A stretch of 64,000 bases of DNA from Brevibacterium sp. GTDB lineage: Bacteria; Actinomycetota; Actinomycetes; Actinomycetales; Brevibacteriaceae. Within the stretch, counting starts at the first letter, position 1. The number at the start of each line of letters is the position of its first letter. A program made the position numbers and the translations under genes. The stretch spans positions 3,287 through 67,286 of the forward strand of contig NZ_JAPSIB010000008.1 of the NCBI RefSeq assembly GCF_031179145.1, read 5' to 3'. Positions 48,977 to 58,205 of this stretch are shown here, piece after piece. A model generated the notes under the pieces. It had not been told where the DNA came from. It ran no database searches and saw only the letters and a list, made by a program, of their open reading frames with translations.

Positions 48977-50605
48977 CTAGCGCCTGAGCAACGACTTGGC
49001 TTTGGATAGCAGACCGCCTGACGTGGGTTCGCTGTTCGACTGAACCGCTGAGGGACCCGTGATATCAGGAAGGCTCCTCATTGTTCGCTCTATCCCGGAA
49101 ATGCAATCCTTGGCGATGTCGATCGGATCGATGTGCAGCTCCCACCAGTTCACCTCGAGGTGATATCCCGACTTGCCGAACCGAGTGCCGAGCAGCTCAG
49201 CGGATTCCCGGAGGCGCTCCCTGAGAACGCTGTCTCTGGCGGTGACGACGAGGGAGAGCTTCGCCGCCTGCAGTCGCAGCTCGAAGGCGATGGCTCCGAC
49301 ATCACGCACCTCGAAATCCATCACGTAGACGTCGTCTTTCCAGAACCATGACTTCTTCAGACCATCAGCGGTCCACCGCGCAGTGAAGACTTCATCAGCG
49401 AGGTTCTCCAGGTACGCTCTCTTCGATTCAGGGGAGGGCGAATCGAGCACGTCTCCGATGAAAGACGAGTGATTCGGGATCGCGAAAGTGGCGTCCAGAA
49501 CCCGCTTCAACGTTCTGTCGACAATCAGCCCCTGATGGATCTTCTCGTCTTCTCGAGAGCGTTTCCATTTCCAGTTGGTCGTGATTCCTTTGAAATGGCG
49601 GTGTTTGAGCAGAGGAGTCTTTGCGCTCGATGCGCCAGCCACACTGTGCGTCTTCCACTGGGCTGCGTCAGCCAACCGCGCAGCAGACGCGGTCCATTTC
49701 CGGGTGGTGGGTCCGCCCTTCGCGATCGTGTAGCAGAAGTCGCTGAATCGCGGTGTCTCTTCGGAGGCATCCCGGGCCGCCTCGATCCACACTCCGTCGT
49801 ATGACAGGTAGTCCTCTTCAGTGGAGTCAATCAGTTCCTGCACGGTGGAATCGCCTTCGACGATGAGCAGCTCATCGATATCGTGACTGATGATGTAGGC
49901 GGAATCTCGGAGATACTTCCGTCTCGCATGTTCGGTGATCCCGTATTCGCAGAAGTCGGAGTCCCAGGGCCTGTCGACGGGTCCATTCCAGCGCCCACCC
50001 TGCGGTCCGAACTTGAATGGCCAGTTGACCACGACCGCGGAGTCGATGCCTTCGACGCTGATCGCTTCGAGCACCTCGTCGAGCTGGTATGCCGTCGAGG
50101 CGTTGTCGTAGATGAGAACGGCGTTCACACCGTGGTTGGTCGCGTAGAAGTGTGCCCAATCCCTGATCCAGCGCAGATTGTTGTTCTTGGACTTGGTGAC
50201 CAGGACAGTCTTTCCCCTGAACGAATCGAGCTGTGAGTTCCCGATCGCAACGTCATACGATGTCCCGCCGATCGCGACCGACACCTGCTCTTGGCGGGAA
50301 GGAACACCTGCGATGACGAGATGGGAGACCCGATCGAGAGCATTCACCCTCACATCGGTGCTCGGTCCCGTCGCAGCGGACAGAGCTTCCACCACTGAGG
50401 ACTCCATGTTCAGCAGTGGGGGTCCCGTGCAGATCACTGTGTCGTCGAGGCGATAAGTGTCGTAGAAGATTGTGTCCGTATCGAACTTCTCCAGATAGTC
50501 GTCCTCCTGGAGCGCGGGATCCCGAGGCGGGAGCCGTTTGAGGTCGTCGTCGATGGAGATGATCGGATTGACGTCATCCACGCGGAAGTTCCGGTCGTCT
50601 ACCAT
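48977..50605 (-). CDS. Glycosyltransferase-like protein (family 92/DUF23 type)
   Basis: A 542-residue protein. Central part: VLVTKSKNNNLRWIRDWAHFYATNHGVNAVLIYDN, YIISHDIDELLIV (D-x-D) and YDGVWIEAARD, which is the pattern of GT92/DUF23-type transferases. The N-terminal and C-terminal thirds are not recognised. I start it at ATG 50605 (AGAGGTAGAGAG upstream); the frame continues to 50728. It is encoded opposite to its neighbours, wedged between the two large GT2-TagF genes, and converges with the first. Confidence 0.65.
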   Translation of the reverse strand: MVDDRNFRVDDVNPIISIDDDLKRLPPRDPALQEDDYLEKFDTDTIFYDTYRLDDTVICTGPPLLNMESSVVEALSAATGPSTDVRVNALDRVSHLVIAGVPSRQEQVSVAIGGTSYDVAIGNSQLDSFRGKTVLVTKSKNNNLRWIRDWAHFYATNHGVNAVLIYDNASTAYQLDEVLEAISVEGIDSAVVVNWPFKFGPQGGRWNGPVDRPWDSDFCEYGITEHARRKYLRDSAYIISHDIDELLIVEGDSTVQELIDSTEEDYLSYDGVWIEAARDASEETPRFSDFCYTIAKGGPTTRKWTASAARLADAAQWKTHSVAGASSAKTPLLKHRHFKGITTNWKWKRSREDEKIHQGLIVDRTLKRVLDATFAIPNHSSFIGDVLDSPSPESKRAYLENLADEVFTARWTADGLKKSWFWKDDVYVMDFEVRDVGAIAFELRLQAAKLSLVVTARDSVLRERLRESAELLGTRFGKSGYHLEVNWWELHIDPIDIAKDCISGIERTMRSLPDITGPSAVQSNSEPTSGGLLSKAKSLLRR

Positions 50606-50689
50606 GAGTCTGCTCTCTACCTCTCGGCTCGGAGAGCCAGTGTCGCGATGAGCGGGGTCAATCGATTCTACCGCGCAGTTGGTTTTGGG

Positions 50690-50695
50690 TAGACT
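50690..50695 (+). promoter_or_regulatory. TAGACT -10-like element upstream of the second GT2-TagF gene
   Basis: GGGTAGACTGC lies ~100 bp before the ATG at 50800, similar to GGTAAACT elements before tagD and the phosphatidyltransferase. Confidence 0.35.
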
Positions 50696-50799
50696 GCTCG
50701 ATGGCAATGTCCTAACCAACAGACTCAAAACGGAACGCTGTCGATTGCCTGCCTCGCGGTCGAAGCGTCAGCGATTCCGTTCCGAAGGATTTCGCGCAT

Positions 50800-53664
50800 A
50801 TGGAACCTGCTTCCTCAGACTCTCGGCCCCGTTTCGAAGATTCAGGCCCAATAGAGGTGGACATCTGGGGAGTCGAAGGACGACCTTTGGTATCGGTGAT
50901 CGTCACCGGGTACAAGGATCCAGTGAATATTCGGGCTGCGATCGCCTCGGTGCAGCATCAGACCCTGCACGCGGTGCAGATCATCGTCGTCGACGACTGC
51001 TCCCCGGATCACACCAAGGAGACTGCGGAGGAGATCGCGCGAACTGACCCACGGATCACGGTGCTGTCGACGGAAGCCAACAGCGGTGGCCCCGGTGGCC
51101 CGCGGAACGTCGGACTGGACAACGCGGCCGCGCCGTATGTCATGTTCCTCGACAGTGACGATGTTCTTGAACGTCACGCCTGTTACAACCTGCTCACGGC
51201 TGCAGAGGAGTCCGGAGCAGACCTCGTCATGGGAAGAACCACGCGGTACGAGGTCGCGAAGAATCGTCCTCTGGGATGGCATGCACGCCTGTACAGGGAA
51301 GTCCGCCGGCTGGAGTCGATCGAAGACGATCCCGAGATGGCCATCGACACCATCGCAGTTGCGAAGCTCTACAAGAAGTCGTTCATCGACGCCCACTCGC
51401 TGCGCTTCCGTGAGGACATCCACTACGAGGACCTGATCTTCACAGCGACAGTGTTCACCGAGGCGCGGGGCATCCAGGTCATCCCGGAATGGGTGTACCA
51501 GTGGAACATCTATCCCGTCGACGTGCGGAAGTCGATCACCAACCAACGCGATGACATCAAGAATCTGCGCGACAGGAAGATCGCTCTGAAAGAAGTGATG
51601 CGCATCGCCGACCCTGCCCTGGTCCCAGGCCTGCACGATCGACTTCAGCTGAAAGTCGTGCGCCACGACGTGAGGATCTACCTCAACGACATCGCGAACG
51701 GAGTCGACCCGACTGTCGCCAAGGAGCTGGTGGCGGAGCTCAAGCCCCTCATCGAATCGGTTCCACGGCCGATCCTCGAGTCGCTCTTACTGGCGGATCG
51801 GCTGCTTATGGCCGCGACACTCCTCGGCGACGTCGAATTGGTCCGGCGAATGGTCGATGTCGCACGAGGAGACTGTGACCTGTATGGGTCCTGGAGGTCT
51901 GCCGGAACGGACAGTCTGTGGGAGCCGGAGAAGTTCGACACCTATCCGCCGGACTCGTTGGAGCGCACTCTGGCCACATTCGATTCCAGCGAGCTGGAGT
52001 CCATTCCCTGGTACAGCTTCCGCTGGTTCAACGAAGTCGACAGGGTGACGATCAACGATGCGAACCTCATCACCATCACCGGTCGCACCCCGGACCCGTT
52101 CTGCAAATTCGCGACCCATGACGATATGAAGGTGAGAGCCGTCATCCATGAGCGCTGGGGTCTCAAACGCTTCTGGGTGGCACCAGTGAAGCACACCCGA
52201 ACCGGTGACACGGTGGAATGGACGATCGAGTTCCAGTTCCCGCGCGACATCGACCTGCAGGTTCTCCCCAAGATGTCGATCCGGATGGAGTTCACTGACG
52301 GAGCAGTTGCGCACCGGCAGGCTCTGCGTGCGAAGAAGGGATTCGCCGGCAGCAGGCAGAAGACCTCGCCCGTCGGAGTCGTCCAGAAGGTGGCGAACAT
52401 CCGGTATCAGGCCTACCGGACCGTCACAGGCACCCTGGCGCTGCGCCTGTCGAAGGTGACGAAGAAGCGAAAGAAGGTGCGCACGGCCATCGACCGTGTG
52501 ATTCCCGCGCTTCCCCAGTCGACCAGGAGCGCTGTGGTGCCGATCGAATCGCACCTCCAGGCCGAGCGCGGTGCGGAGATCATGGCCAAGTTCAGCGGGC
52601 AGCGGGATGAGAAGCTGGTGGTGGTCGAATCGCATATGGGCCAGTCGCAGTTCGACTCTCCCCGTGCGATCGTCGATGAGCTTCGCCGGCACCGTCCGGA
52701 CCTGCGAGTGGTGTGGTCGGCAAGCTACGGGCAGGAATGGGCGCTGGGTCGCGACGACGTGGTCATGCGGCACACGGAGGACTACTACCGCACACTCGCC
52801 CGGGCAAGCTTCATCGTCGACAATCAGAGTCTGCCGGACGGCTATGTGAAACAGGCAGATCAGGTCTATGTCCAGACGTGGCACGGCATCCCGATCAAGA
52901 GGATGGGCTTCGACGAGGACAGCATGGCCTACGCCTCGAAGGAGGAGACGGAGAATCTCCGGCGCAAAGTCGGCTACTGGGACTACCTGACGGTGCCCAG
53001 TGAGTACTTCCGGGAGACGTTCGTGCCTGCATTCGGCTACGAGGGCGCGCAGCTTCCACTCGGATCTCCCCGAAACGACGTGCTGGTCAACGAGGCCGCT
53101 GACATCGCCGCTGCCAAGACGCGGCTCGATCTGGATCCGAGCCGGACAAGCGTGCTCTATGCACCGACGTTCCGGACGCCGGGGGCGGCACCACTGGAGC
53201 TCGATCTCATCGAGCTGGTGGAGGCGCTGGGCGATGACGTGCAGATCATGCTTCGCCCGCACTACCTCAATCGGATCAGAGTCCCGGCGGAGCTGCGCGC
53301 CAATGTCATCGATGTGTCCGCAGTCGGCGACACGTCGCGGGTTCTGCTCGCATCGGACATACTCGTCTCCGACTATTCCAGCATCATCTTCGACTTCCTG
53401 ACCCTGAACAGGCCCGTGATCCTCTACGCCTACGACCTCGACGACTATGTCTCCTCCGCCCGTGGCACCTATTTCGACTTGCGAGACGATCGTCCCGGAC
53501 CCTTGGTGACCACTCAGGACGATCTCGTGGACGCCATTCGAGGATCCATCGCGAAAGATGACCATGCCGACCAGCGACAGAGCTTCAGACTGAAGTACGC
53601 AGGAACAGAGCCGGGAAACAGCGCTCGGACGACCGTCGAGACCGTGTGGGGTGCCCAGAAATGA
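50800..53664 (+). CDS. Large bifunctional GT2 - TagF glycerophosphotransferase, second copy
   Basis: A 954-residue protein of the same architecture as 45268-48951 but with a shorter middle. GT2 domain: VSVIVTGYKDPVNIRAAI, IIVVDDCSPDHTKE, NSGGPGGPRNVGLDNAAAPYVMFLDSDDVLE. TagF domain (~600-950): QTWHGIPIKRMG, GSPRNDVLVNEA, VLYAPTFRTPG, LRPHYLNR, ILVSDYSSIIFDFL. The final stop overlaps the GT4 start (ATGA). Two such enzymes suggest two different repeat units or a primer/polymerase pair. Confidence 0.9.
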   Translation: MEPASSDSRPRFEDSGPIEVDIWGVEGRPLVSVIVTGYKDPVNIRAAIASVQHQTLHAVQIIVVDDCSPDHTKETAEEIARTDPRITVLSTEANSGGPGGPRNVGLDNAAAPYVMFLDSDDVLERHACYNLLTAAEESGADLVMGRTTRYEVAKNRPLGWHARLYREVRRLESIEDDPEMAIDTIAVAKLYKKSFIDAHSLRFREDIHYEDLIFTATVFTEARGIQVIPEWVYQWNIYPVDVRKSITNQRDDIKNLRDRKIALKEVMRIADPALVPGLHDRLQLKVVRHDVRIYLNDIANGVDPTVAKELVAELKPLIESVPRPILESLLLADRLLMAATLLGDVELVRRMVDVARGDCDLYGSWRSAGTDSLWEPEKFDTYPPDSLERTLATFDSSELESIPWYSFRWFNEVDRVTINDANLITITGRTPDPFCKFATHDDMKVRAVIHERWGLKRFWVAPVKHTRTGDTVEWTIEFQFPRDIDLQVLPKMSIRMEFTDGAVAHRQALRAKKGFAGSRQKTSPVGVVQKVANIRYQAYRTVTGTLALRLSKVTKKRKKVRTAIDRVIPALPQSTRSAVVPIESHLQAERGAEIMAKFSGQRDEKLVVVESHMGQSQFDSPRAIVDELRRHRPDLRVVWSASYGQEWALGRDDVVMRHTEDYYRTLARASFIVDNQSLPDGYVKQADQVYVQTWHGIPIKRMGFDEDSMAYASKEETENLRRKVGYWDYLTVPSEYFRETFVPAFGYEGAQLPLGSPRNDVLVNEAADIAAAKTRLDLDPSRTSVLYAPTFRTPGAAPLELDLIELVEALGDDVQIMLRPHYLNRIRVPAELRANVIDVSAVGDTSRVLLASDILVSDYSSIIFDFLTLNRPVILYAYDLDDYVSSARGTYFDLRDDRPGPLVTTQDDLVDAIRGSIAKDDHADQRQSFRLKYAGTEPGNSARTTVETVWGAQK

Positions 53665-54836
53665 TGAACTCGCCCTTTGACCGGATCGTTCTCATGGCCA
53701 ACGACGTCGACCGACTGGGCGGCGTCGGACGCTTCATCAACGAAATGGCCCGGGGTTTCCACTCCCGCGGTTATGCCACGGAACTCGTCGGCGTCTCGCC
53801 CTCGCCCGAAGGTCATCACCAGGTGGTCGAGCGATCTCCCGAAATCATCGTTCGCACGCTCATGCCACAGGCTCCTCCCGCAGACTGGATCATCCGTTCC
53901 GACTCGGACAAGCAAGACCGGGCACGGATGGCACGCCACAAGAAGCGATTCGCTCTGCGGAAGATCGCTGTCGACAAGCTCCGCAAACTGATCCCCCAAT
54001 GGGGTCCGAGGACACTCATCATCTGCACCCAGGTGTACGGAATGGAACACCTGCTCGAAGCCGGCTACGACGCCAACGACTTCACCCACCCCCGGGTGGT
54101 CGGGCAGTACCACGGCGCATTCAGGGGCGCGAAGCTGACAGGGCGGGACTACAGCCGAGTGATGGAAGCTTACGCCGACGTCGACAGAACAGTGTTCCTC
54201 ACCGAGGAAGACGCCCTCAACTTCCGGCTCGCGGGTCTCAACAACACCCACTGGATTTCGAACCCCGTGTCCAGGCCTGCCCATTCCGAGGCCACCACTC
54301 GGCGCAACACGATCGTCGCTCTGGGACGTTATGACGAAGTGAAGTCGCTGCACTACCTGTTGGCGGCATGGGAACGGGTTGCCGAGTCCCTGCCGGACTG
54401 GAATGTCGAGCTCTACGGGGAAGGCGACCTCCGCACCCAGCTGCAGGAGATGATCGATGACCGATCCATTCCCCGAGCCAGGCTCATGGGGAAGACCGAC
54501 CACGTCGGCGACGTGCTCGCATCGTCAAAGATCCATGTCATCTCATCCCAGCACGAAGGTCTGCCCATCGCGATCGTGGAGGCCGGGCTTCTGGGAGTCC
54601 CCACGGTTGCCTTTGACTGTTCGCCGGGCGTCCGCAGCCTCATCGACTCCGGCAGGACCGGGTTGATCGTGCCGCAGAACCACGTCGGCTCCATGGCCGA
54701 GGCCATTGCCTCCCTGGCGAAGGATCCTGAGGCGTGGTCGCGGATGTCGGGCGTCTGTGCCGAAGGGATGACACGGTTCGCACCGGAGAACATCCTCGAT
54801 CAATGGGAAGATCTGTTCATGCAGATGGCGCGCTGA
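53661..54836 (+). CDS. Glycosyltransferase family 4
   Basis: A 391-residue GT-B enzyme: LMANDVDRLGGVGRFINEMARGFHSRGY, VVGQYHGAFRG, IVALGRYDEVKSLHYLLAAWERV, and the donor EX7E motif in SQHEGLPIAIVEAGLLGVPTVAF. Coupled to the second GT2-TagF gene (ATGA). Probably a side-chain or linkage-unit transferase for teichoic acid. Convergent with the next gene with one base between the stop codons. Confidence 0.88.
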   Translation: MMNSPFDRIVLMANDVDRLGGVGRFINEMARGFHSRGYATELVGVSPSPEGHHQVVERSPEIIVRTLMPQAPPADWIIRSDSDKQDRARMARHKKRFALRKIAVDKLRKLIPQWGPRTLIICTQVYGMEHLLEAGYDANDFTHPRVVGQYHGAFRGAKLTGRDYSRVMEAYADVDRTVFLTEEDALNFRLAGLNNTHWISNPVSRPAHSEATTRRNTIVALGRYDEVKSLHYLLAAWERVAESLPDWNVELYGEGDLRTQLQEMIDDRSIPRARLMGKTDHVGDVLASSKIHVISSQHEGLPIAIVEAGLLGVPTVAFDCSPGVRSLIDSGRTGLIVPQNHVGSMAEAIASLAKDPEAWSRMSGVCAEGMTRFAPENILDQWEDLFMQMAR

Positions 54837-54837
54837 G

Positions 54838-56118
54838 TCATTCCCCCATGGCGGCCAGGTCGGCCTGGCGCGTCTTGATGAGATCGGAGACGGTGTCGAC
54901 GAACGCGCGAGTCGATTCGCCTACGGCACGTTCGCCGAAGTAGTAGCTCCGCAGCCTCCAACGGTCGTCGATGTGAGGATCGGACTCGAGCGCCTCGGCG
55001 ATGGCGGTGCGCAGCTGGGCCTCGGTCGATCGGGAGATGACCGGGGTGGCATGCGAGATGGGGGAGTCGTGGCGGAGGGATTCCAGATCGTCCCAACGGT
55101 CGGTGAGAATGATCGGAGCTTCGGGCCGGAGGTAGAGGAAGTCGAGGCCGACGCTTGAGACATCTGTGATCATGAGATCGACGTCTGCGAACATCGGAAG
55201 GATGTCGCCCTGCATCGACACGATGTGTTCGGCGCCATTCACATTGGCGGCCTCGATCAACTCTCGAATGCGGGCATCCGCTTCGACGATCTCCAGATGT
55301 TCCGAAGTCTCCACCCGCGGGTGCGGCTTGTAGACGATACGAGTGTCAGGGAGATCGAGAAGCGCTTCGACAATGGACACGCCGAACAGGTCGACCGAGG
55401 TGTAGTTGTTGGCGTCGTTCTCACCCTCCCAGGTCGGGGCGTACATGACCGTGCGACTGCGAGTGGTGGGAAGCGTGGAATGAACGTCGATGTCGAGCTG
55501 CGGACGTCCGATCTCCACCAGCTTGTTGAAGTCGAATTCGATGAGGGCTCTTCTGTGCCTCTCAATGGCCGCCGGTCCGGCAACGAGGACTCGGTCGTAG
55601 GCCTTGACCTGGTTGGACACCATGGAGACCTTGTCGCTCTCTCCATGATTGATGTGGACGTGGACCATCGGCGCATAGCCCAGTGACTGGAAGTTCCGCA
55701 CCCCGTTGTTGACGTAGAGCGCCACCTTCGGATCGAGCTCGTGATAGAAGTCCTGCAGGGGATCGAATCGTCGTTTGAGGACGAGAGGCAGCTTCGTGAT
55801 CTTCCGGAGCTCGAGCAGCGTGCTGTGCGAGCGCAGGACGAGAGCGACCTTATGAGTCCGGTTGAGCTCTTCGAAGATGGGCAGCCACTGCAGGATCTGG
55901 TAGATCTTCGCCGGGCCGTCGCCGAAGTAGACGACGACCGGAGCGTTGAGACCGCGGCCGTCGTATTGGATCTCAAGGCGTTCGATGGCGGCTGCTCCAC
56001 GAATCCACCTGCTCGTGGCCTGCCACGGCCGGGAGTTGAGCGCGCTCAGACCGGCCCGCCGAATCAGCGATCCCACTTTCGGACGCTTGCCGGCCAACGC
56101 CTTCTTGACAGAGCTCAT
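54838..56118 (-). CDS. Short CDP-glycerol glycerophosphotransferase-like protein, second copy
   Basis: A 426-residue paralogue of the protein at 40101: VVVYFGDGPAKIYQILQWLPIFEEL, VHVHINHGESDKVSMVSNQVKAYDRVLVAGPAA, IGRPQLDIDV, VMYAPTWEGE, YKPHPRV and LMITDVSSVGLDFLYLRPEAPIIL. I chose ATG 56118 (GGAGAAAG upstream). A GTG at 56166 is open, but the -10-like TAAACT at 56175-56170 would start transcription at about 56163, after that codon. Confidence 0.82.
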   Translation of the reverse strand: MSSVKKALAGKRPKVGSLIRRAGLSALNSRPWQATSRWIRGAAAIERLEIQYDGRGLNAPVVVYFGDGPAKIYQILQWLPIFEELNRTHKVALVLRSHSTLLELRKITKLPLVLKRRFDPLQDFYHELDPKVALYVNNGVRNFQSLGYAPMVHVHINHGESDKVSMVSNQVKAYDRVLVAGPAAIERHRRALIEFDFNKLVEIGRPQLDIDVHSTLPTTRSRTVMYAPTWEGENDANNYTSVDLFGVSIVEALLDLPDTRIVYKPHPRVETSEHLEIVEADARIRELIEAANVNGAEHIVSMQGDILPMFADVDLMITDVSSVGLDFLYLRPEAPIILTDRWDDLESLRHDSPISHATPVISRSTEAQLRTAIAEALESDPHIDDRWRLRSYYFGERAVGESTRAFVDTVSDLIKTRQADLAAMGE

Positions 56119-56169
56119 CTTCGGCTTTCTCCGCTCATCTCGGGGCACCAGTTCAGTGTCGGACACTTT

Positions 56170-56175
56170 AGTTTA
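56170..56175 (-). promoter_or_regulatory. TAAACT -10-like element of the leftward glycerophosphotransferase gene
   Basis: CCATAAACTAAAG on the minus strand, about 50 bp before the ATG at 56118. It is the same hexamer as before tagD and the phosphatidyltransferase. Confidence 0.4.
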
Positions 56176-56340
56176 TGGGGACAAGATCACAGGGGACGAT
56201 TCGAGAGACAGGAGCCACAGTCGTTCTGCACGGGCTGTGACAGTTGCGAAGAATCGGCGCGACCGGAACGGAGTAAGATTGAGGCAGATCTGTGGACCAT
56301 CGTGGCGACAGGTCATTCTTCTCATTGGAAGGGGCCTGCG

Positions 56341-57072
56341 ATGGAAACGGCGCACTCTGAATTGGAAGCAGCGGAACTGCTGCATGAGCTTCTGGCCACT
56401 GACCAGGACCTCGCTCCGTTCCTCGACGACGTCGCCCGTCTGGCCGCGATCGAGGTCACCAGAGATCTCCCCGTCCTCTGCGGGATCACTCTGGAGCGCA
56501 ACAAGCGCATCTCCATCGCCGGCAGCAGCGATGAGGAAGCACGGCAGATGGACGAGATCCAGGCAGGCTTCGAAGAAGGCCCGTGCCTGACCTCGCAGAA
56601 GACCGGCACTCTGATCAGAGTCGACGATGTTGCGAATGAAACCAGGTGGCCCGACTACATGGCAGCCGTGCGCGGCCACGGATTGCGCAGCGTGCTGGCG
56701 GTGCCGCTGGACCTGAACGGCGCAGCGAAAGCCGCGATGAATTTCTACACCGTGGTCCCCATGGCCTTCGGCGATGACTCGATCGCCGCAGCACAGCGCT
56801 TCGCGGAGTTGGCGTCGAGAGCGCTGCGGGTGGCGATCCGAATCGCCAGACTGGCCGAACATGCCGAAGATCGACAGCGCGCAATGGAATCGCGGACTGT
56901 CATCGACATTGCGATTGGAATCACCATGGCCCAAGCGCAGTGCAGTCAGGATGAGGCCTTCGCCATCCTCAAGAACGCGTCTTCACACCGGAACATCAAA
57001 CTGCGCGCATTGGCTGAAGAGCTCGTGGACACCATGGGCCACTCGACTCCAGTCACGATCTTCGACCGCTGA
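56341..57072 (+). CDS. GAF-ANTAR domain transcription antiterminator
   Basis: A 243-residue regulator. Residues ~10-165 form a GAF domain (VLCGITLERNKRISIAGSS, GFEEGPCLTS, LRSVLAVPLDLNGAAKAAMNFYT). Residues ~175-235 form the ANTAR RNA-binding helix bundle (AMESRTVIDIAIGITMAQAQCSQDEAFAILKNASSHRNIKLRALAEELV), with the conserved Ala/Gly-x-MAQ..S.dEAF pattern. ANTAR proteins bind two-hexanucleotide hairpins and prevent termination. GGAAGGGG precedes the ATG. The stretch 56119-56340 carries its promoter and that of the divergent gene. Confidence 0.9.
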   Translation: METAHSELEAAELLHELLATDQDLAPFLDDVARLAAIEVTRDLPVLCGITLERNKRISIAGSSDEEARQMDEIQAGFEEGPCLTSQKTGTLIRVDDVANETRWPDYMAAVRGHGLRSVLAVPLDLNGAAKAAMNFYTVVPMAFGDDSIAAAQRFAELASRALRVAIRIARLAEHAEDRQRAMESRTVIDIAIGITMAQAQCSQDEAFAILKNASSHRNIKLRALAEELVDTMGHSTPVTIFDR

Positions 57073-57190
57073 ACGACACCACAGAGCACGGCTGTCTCGG
57101 CACCCCGGATCGAGTTGCTGACCTGCACTGCTTTCGATAACCTCAGAACACGGTCAAGCAGTCGGCCCCGAAAACCAAGGGGACCACTGT

Positions 57191-57580
57191 ATGTACACGA
57201 TGCTGAACAATCGGAAGGCATCCAAATTCGACCTGTATCTTCCAGGACGGCTGGTTGCCTCCCTGCACTACAGCATCGACGAGAACGAGATCCTCTACGT
57301 CTTCTGTGAAGTCATTGAGCAGGAGGATTCAGACCAGCATTGCCGAGCCCTGATGCAGCGTGCAGTCAGCGAAAGTCTCAACCGTCGATTGAAGATCAAC
57401 GTCACATGCCCGATCGCGCTCAACCACCTCGGCGAGACAGCGCTGCGCCTGGGACTCGGCGGGCAGCCGGTGGCACAGACAGCCAAGGCGAGTGAGCCGG
57501 TGACGCAGATCAAGCCGAGCGAGCAGTTGATTCAGACCACGCTCAAGCACGAGCCGGCTGGCGCCGAGGCTGTGTCGTAG
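57191..57580 (+). CDS. Small GNAT-like protein, paralogue of 4980-5306
   Basis: A 129-residue protein whose first ~90 residues parallel the protein at 4980-5306: MYTMLNNRKASKFDLYLPGRLVASLHYSI, EILYVFCEVIEQEDSDQHCRALMQRA and NVTCPIALNHL. The position of the acetyl-CoA loop reads EQEDSDQHCRAL, also non-canonical, while the Cys of the DQHC segment is kept in both. The last ~35 residues are a Thr/Gln/Lys-rich variable tail. AAGGGGA precedes the ATG. It follows the GAF-ANTAR gene by 118 bp. Confidence 0.7.
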   Translation: MYTMLNNRKASKFDLYLPGRLVASLHYSIDENEILYVFCEVIEQEDSDQHCRALMQRAVSESLNRRLKINVTCPIALNHLGETALRLGLGGQPVAQTAKASEPVTQIKPSEQLIQTTLKHEPAGAEAVS

Positions 57581-57656
57581 GCGCTTCTTGGTCTCAACGG
57601 GATGAGGGCAGCCTCCACTCGGGCAGTCTGATCACGGGGAGCGGTGCCAGGCGGGG

Positions 57657-58205
57657 TCACCGATGTTCGCCATCGAGCGGGATCTCCGCGTGCACGGTGC
57701 CGTCGCCACGTTGCTGGAGGGTGGCGCCGGCGCGGCGCAGGGTAGCGATGGCAGGGGAGTTGCTCGCAGTCGTTCGTGCGATCAGCCGCAGAGCTCCGAG
57801 CTCGTATGCCCGACGAACGATGAGCCGAAGTACGGTGGCGCCCAACCCGAGCCCCCGCCAGGATCGCGCCAGCCAGATGCCGTACTCGAGCGATTCGGGT
57901 GCCTCGGAGTCTGAGCGGTGCAGGCGGATGGCTCCGACAATTCGGCCGTCGACGCGGATGGCGGCAGTTTCCTCCTCTCCGCCCTTCAGCCCTGATCGAC
58001 GATGCCGATGATAGGCGCGCAGCCATGCCACGCGGCGGGGGTTCCAGCTGTCACCGAGAGGTGGAGTGACTTCGTCGGGTGCAGCGTCAGAGGTTGCGAC
58101 CTTGACCAGTTCGTCCAGGACATCCTCATCCACAGAGACGAGTTCGACGTGTCGCTTCCGCGAGTCTTTCGAACGAGCGGGTTCTGAGGCAGGTGCCGCG
58201 TCCAT
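57657..58205 (-). CDS. GNAT family N-acetyltransferase
   Basis: A 182-residue acetyltransferase: AAIRVDGRIVGAIRLHR, LEYGIWLARSWRGLGLGATVLRLIV (acetyl-CoA loop R-G-L-G-L-G) and ALRLIARTTASNSPAIATLRRAGATLQQRG. I start at ATG 58205, whose A is shared with the stop of the upstream GNAT gene (TGATG), implying coupling; the frame is open to 58274. Substrate unknown; RimJ/RimL-like style. Confidence 0.85.
   Translation of the reverse strand: MDAAPASEPARSKDSRKRHVELVSVDEDVLDELVKVATSDAAPDEVTPPLGDSWNPRRVAWLRAYHRHRRSGLKGGEEETAAIRVDGRIVGAIRLHRSDSEAPESLEYGIWLARSWRGLGLGATVLRLIVRRAYELGALRLIARTTASNSPAIATLRRAGATLQQRGDGTVHAEIPLDGEHR

Noticed and set aside
40101..56118. Teichoic region as a mobile genomic island with tRNA or integrase ends
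   Set aside because: No tRNA, integrase, direct-repeat ends or insertion sequence seen at its borders; only the low count of CCGAGGTGG hints at transfer.
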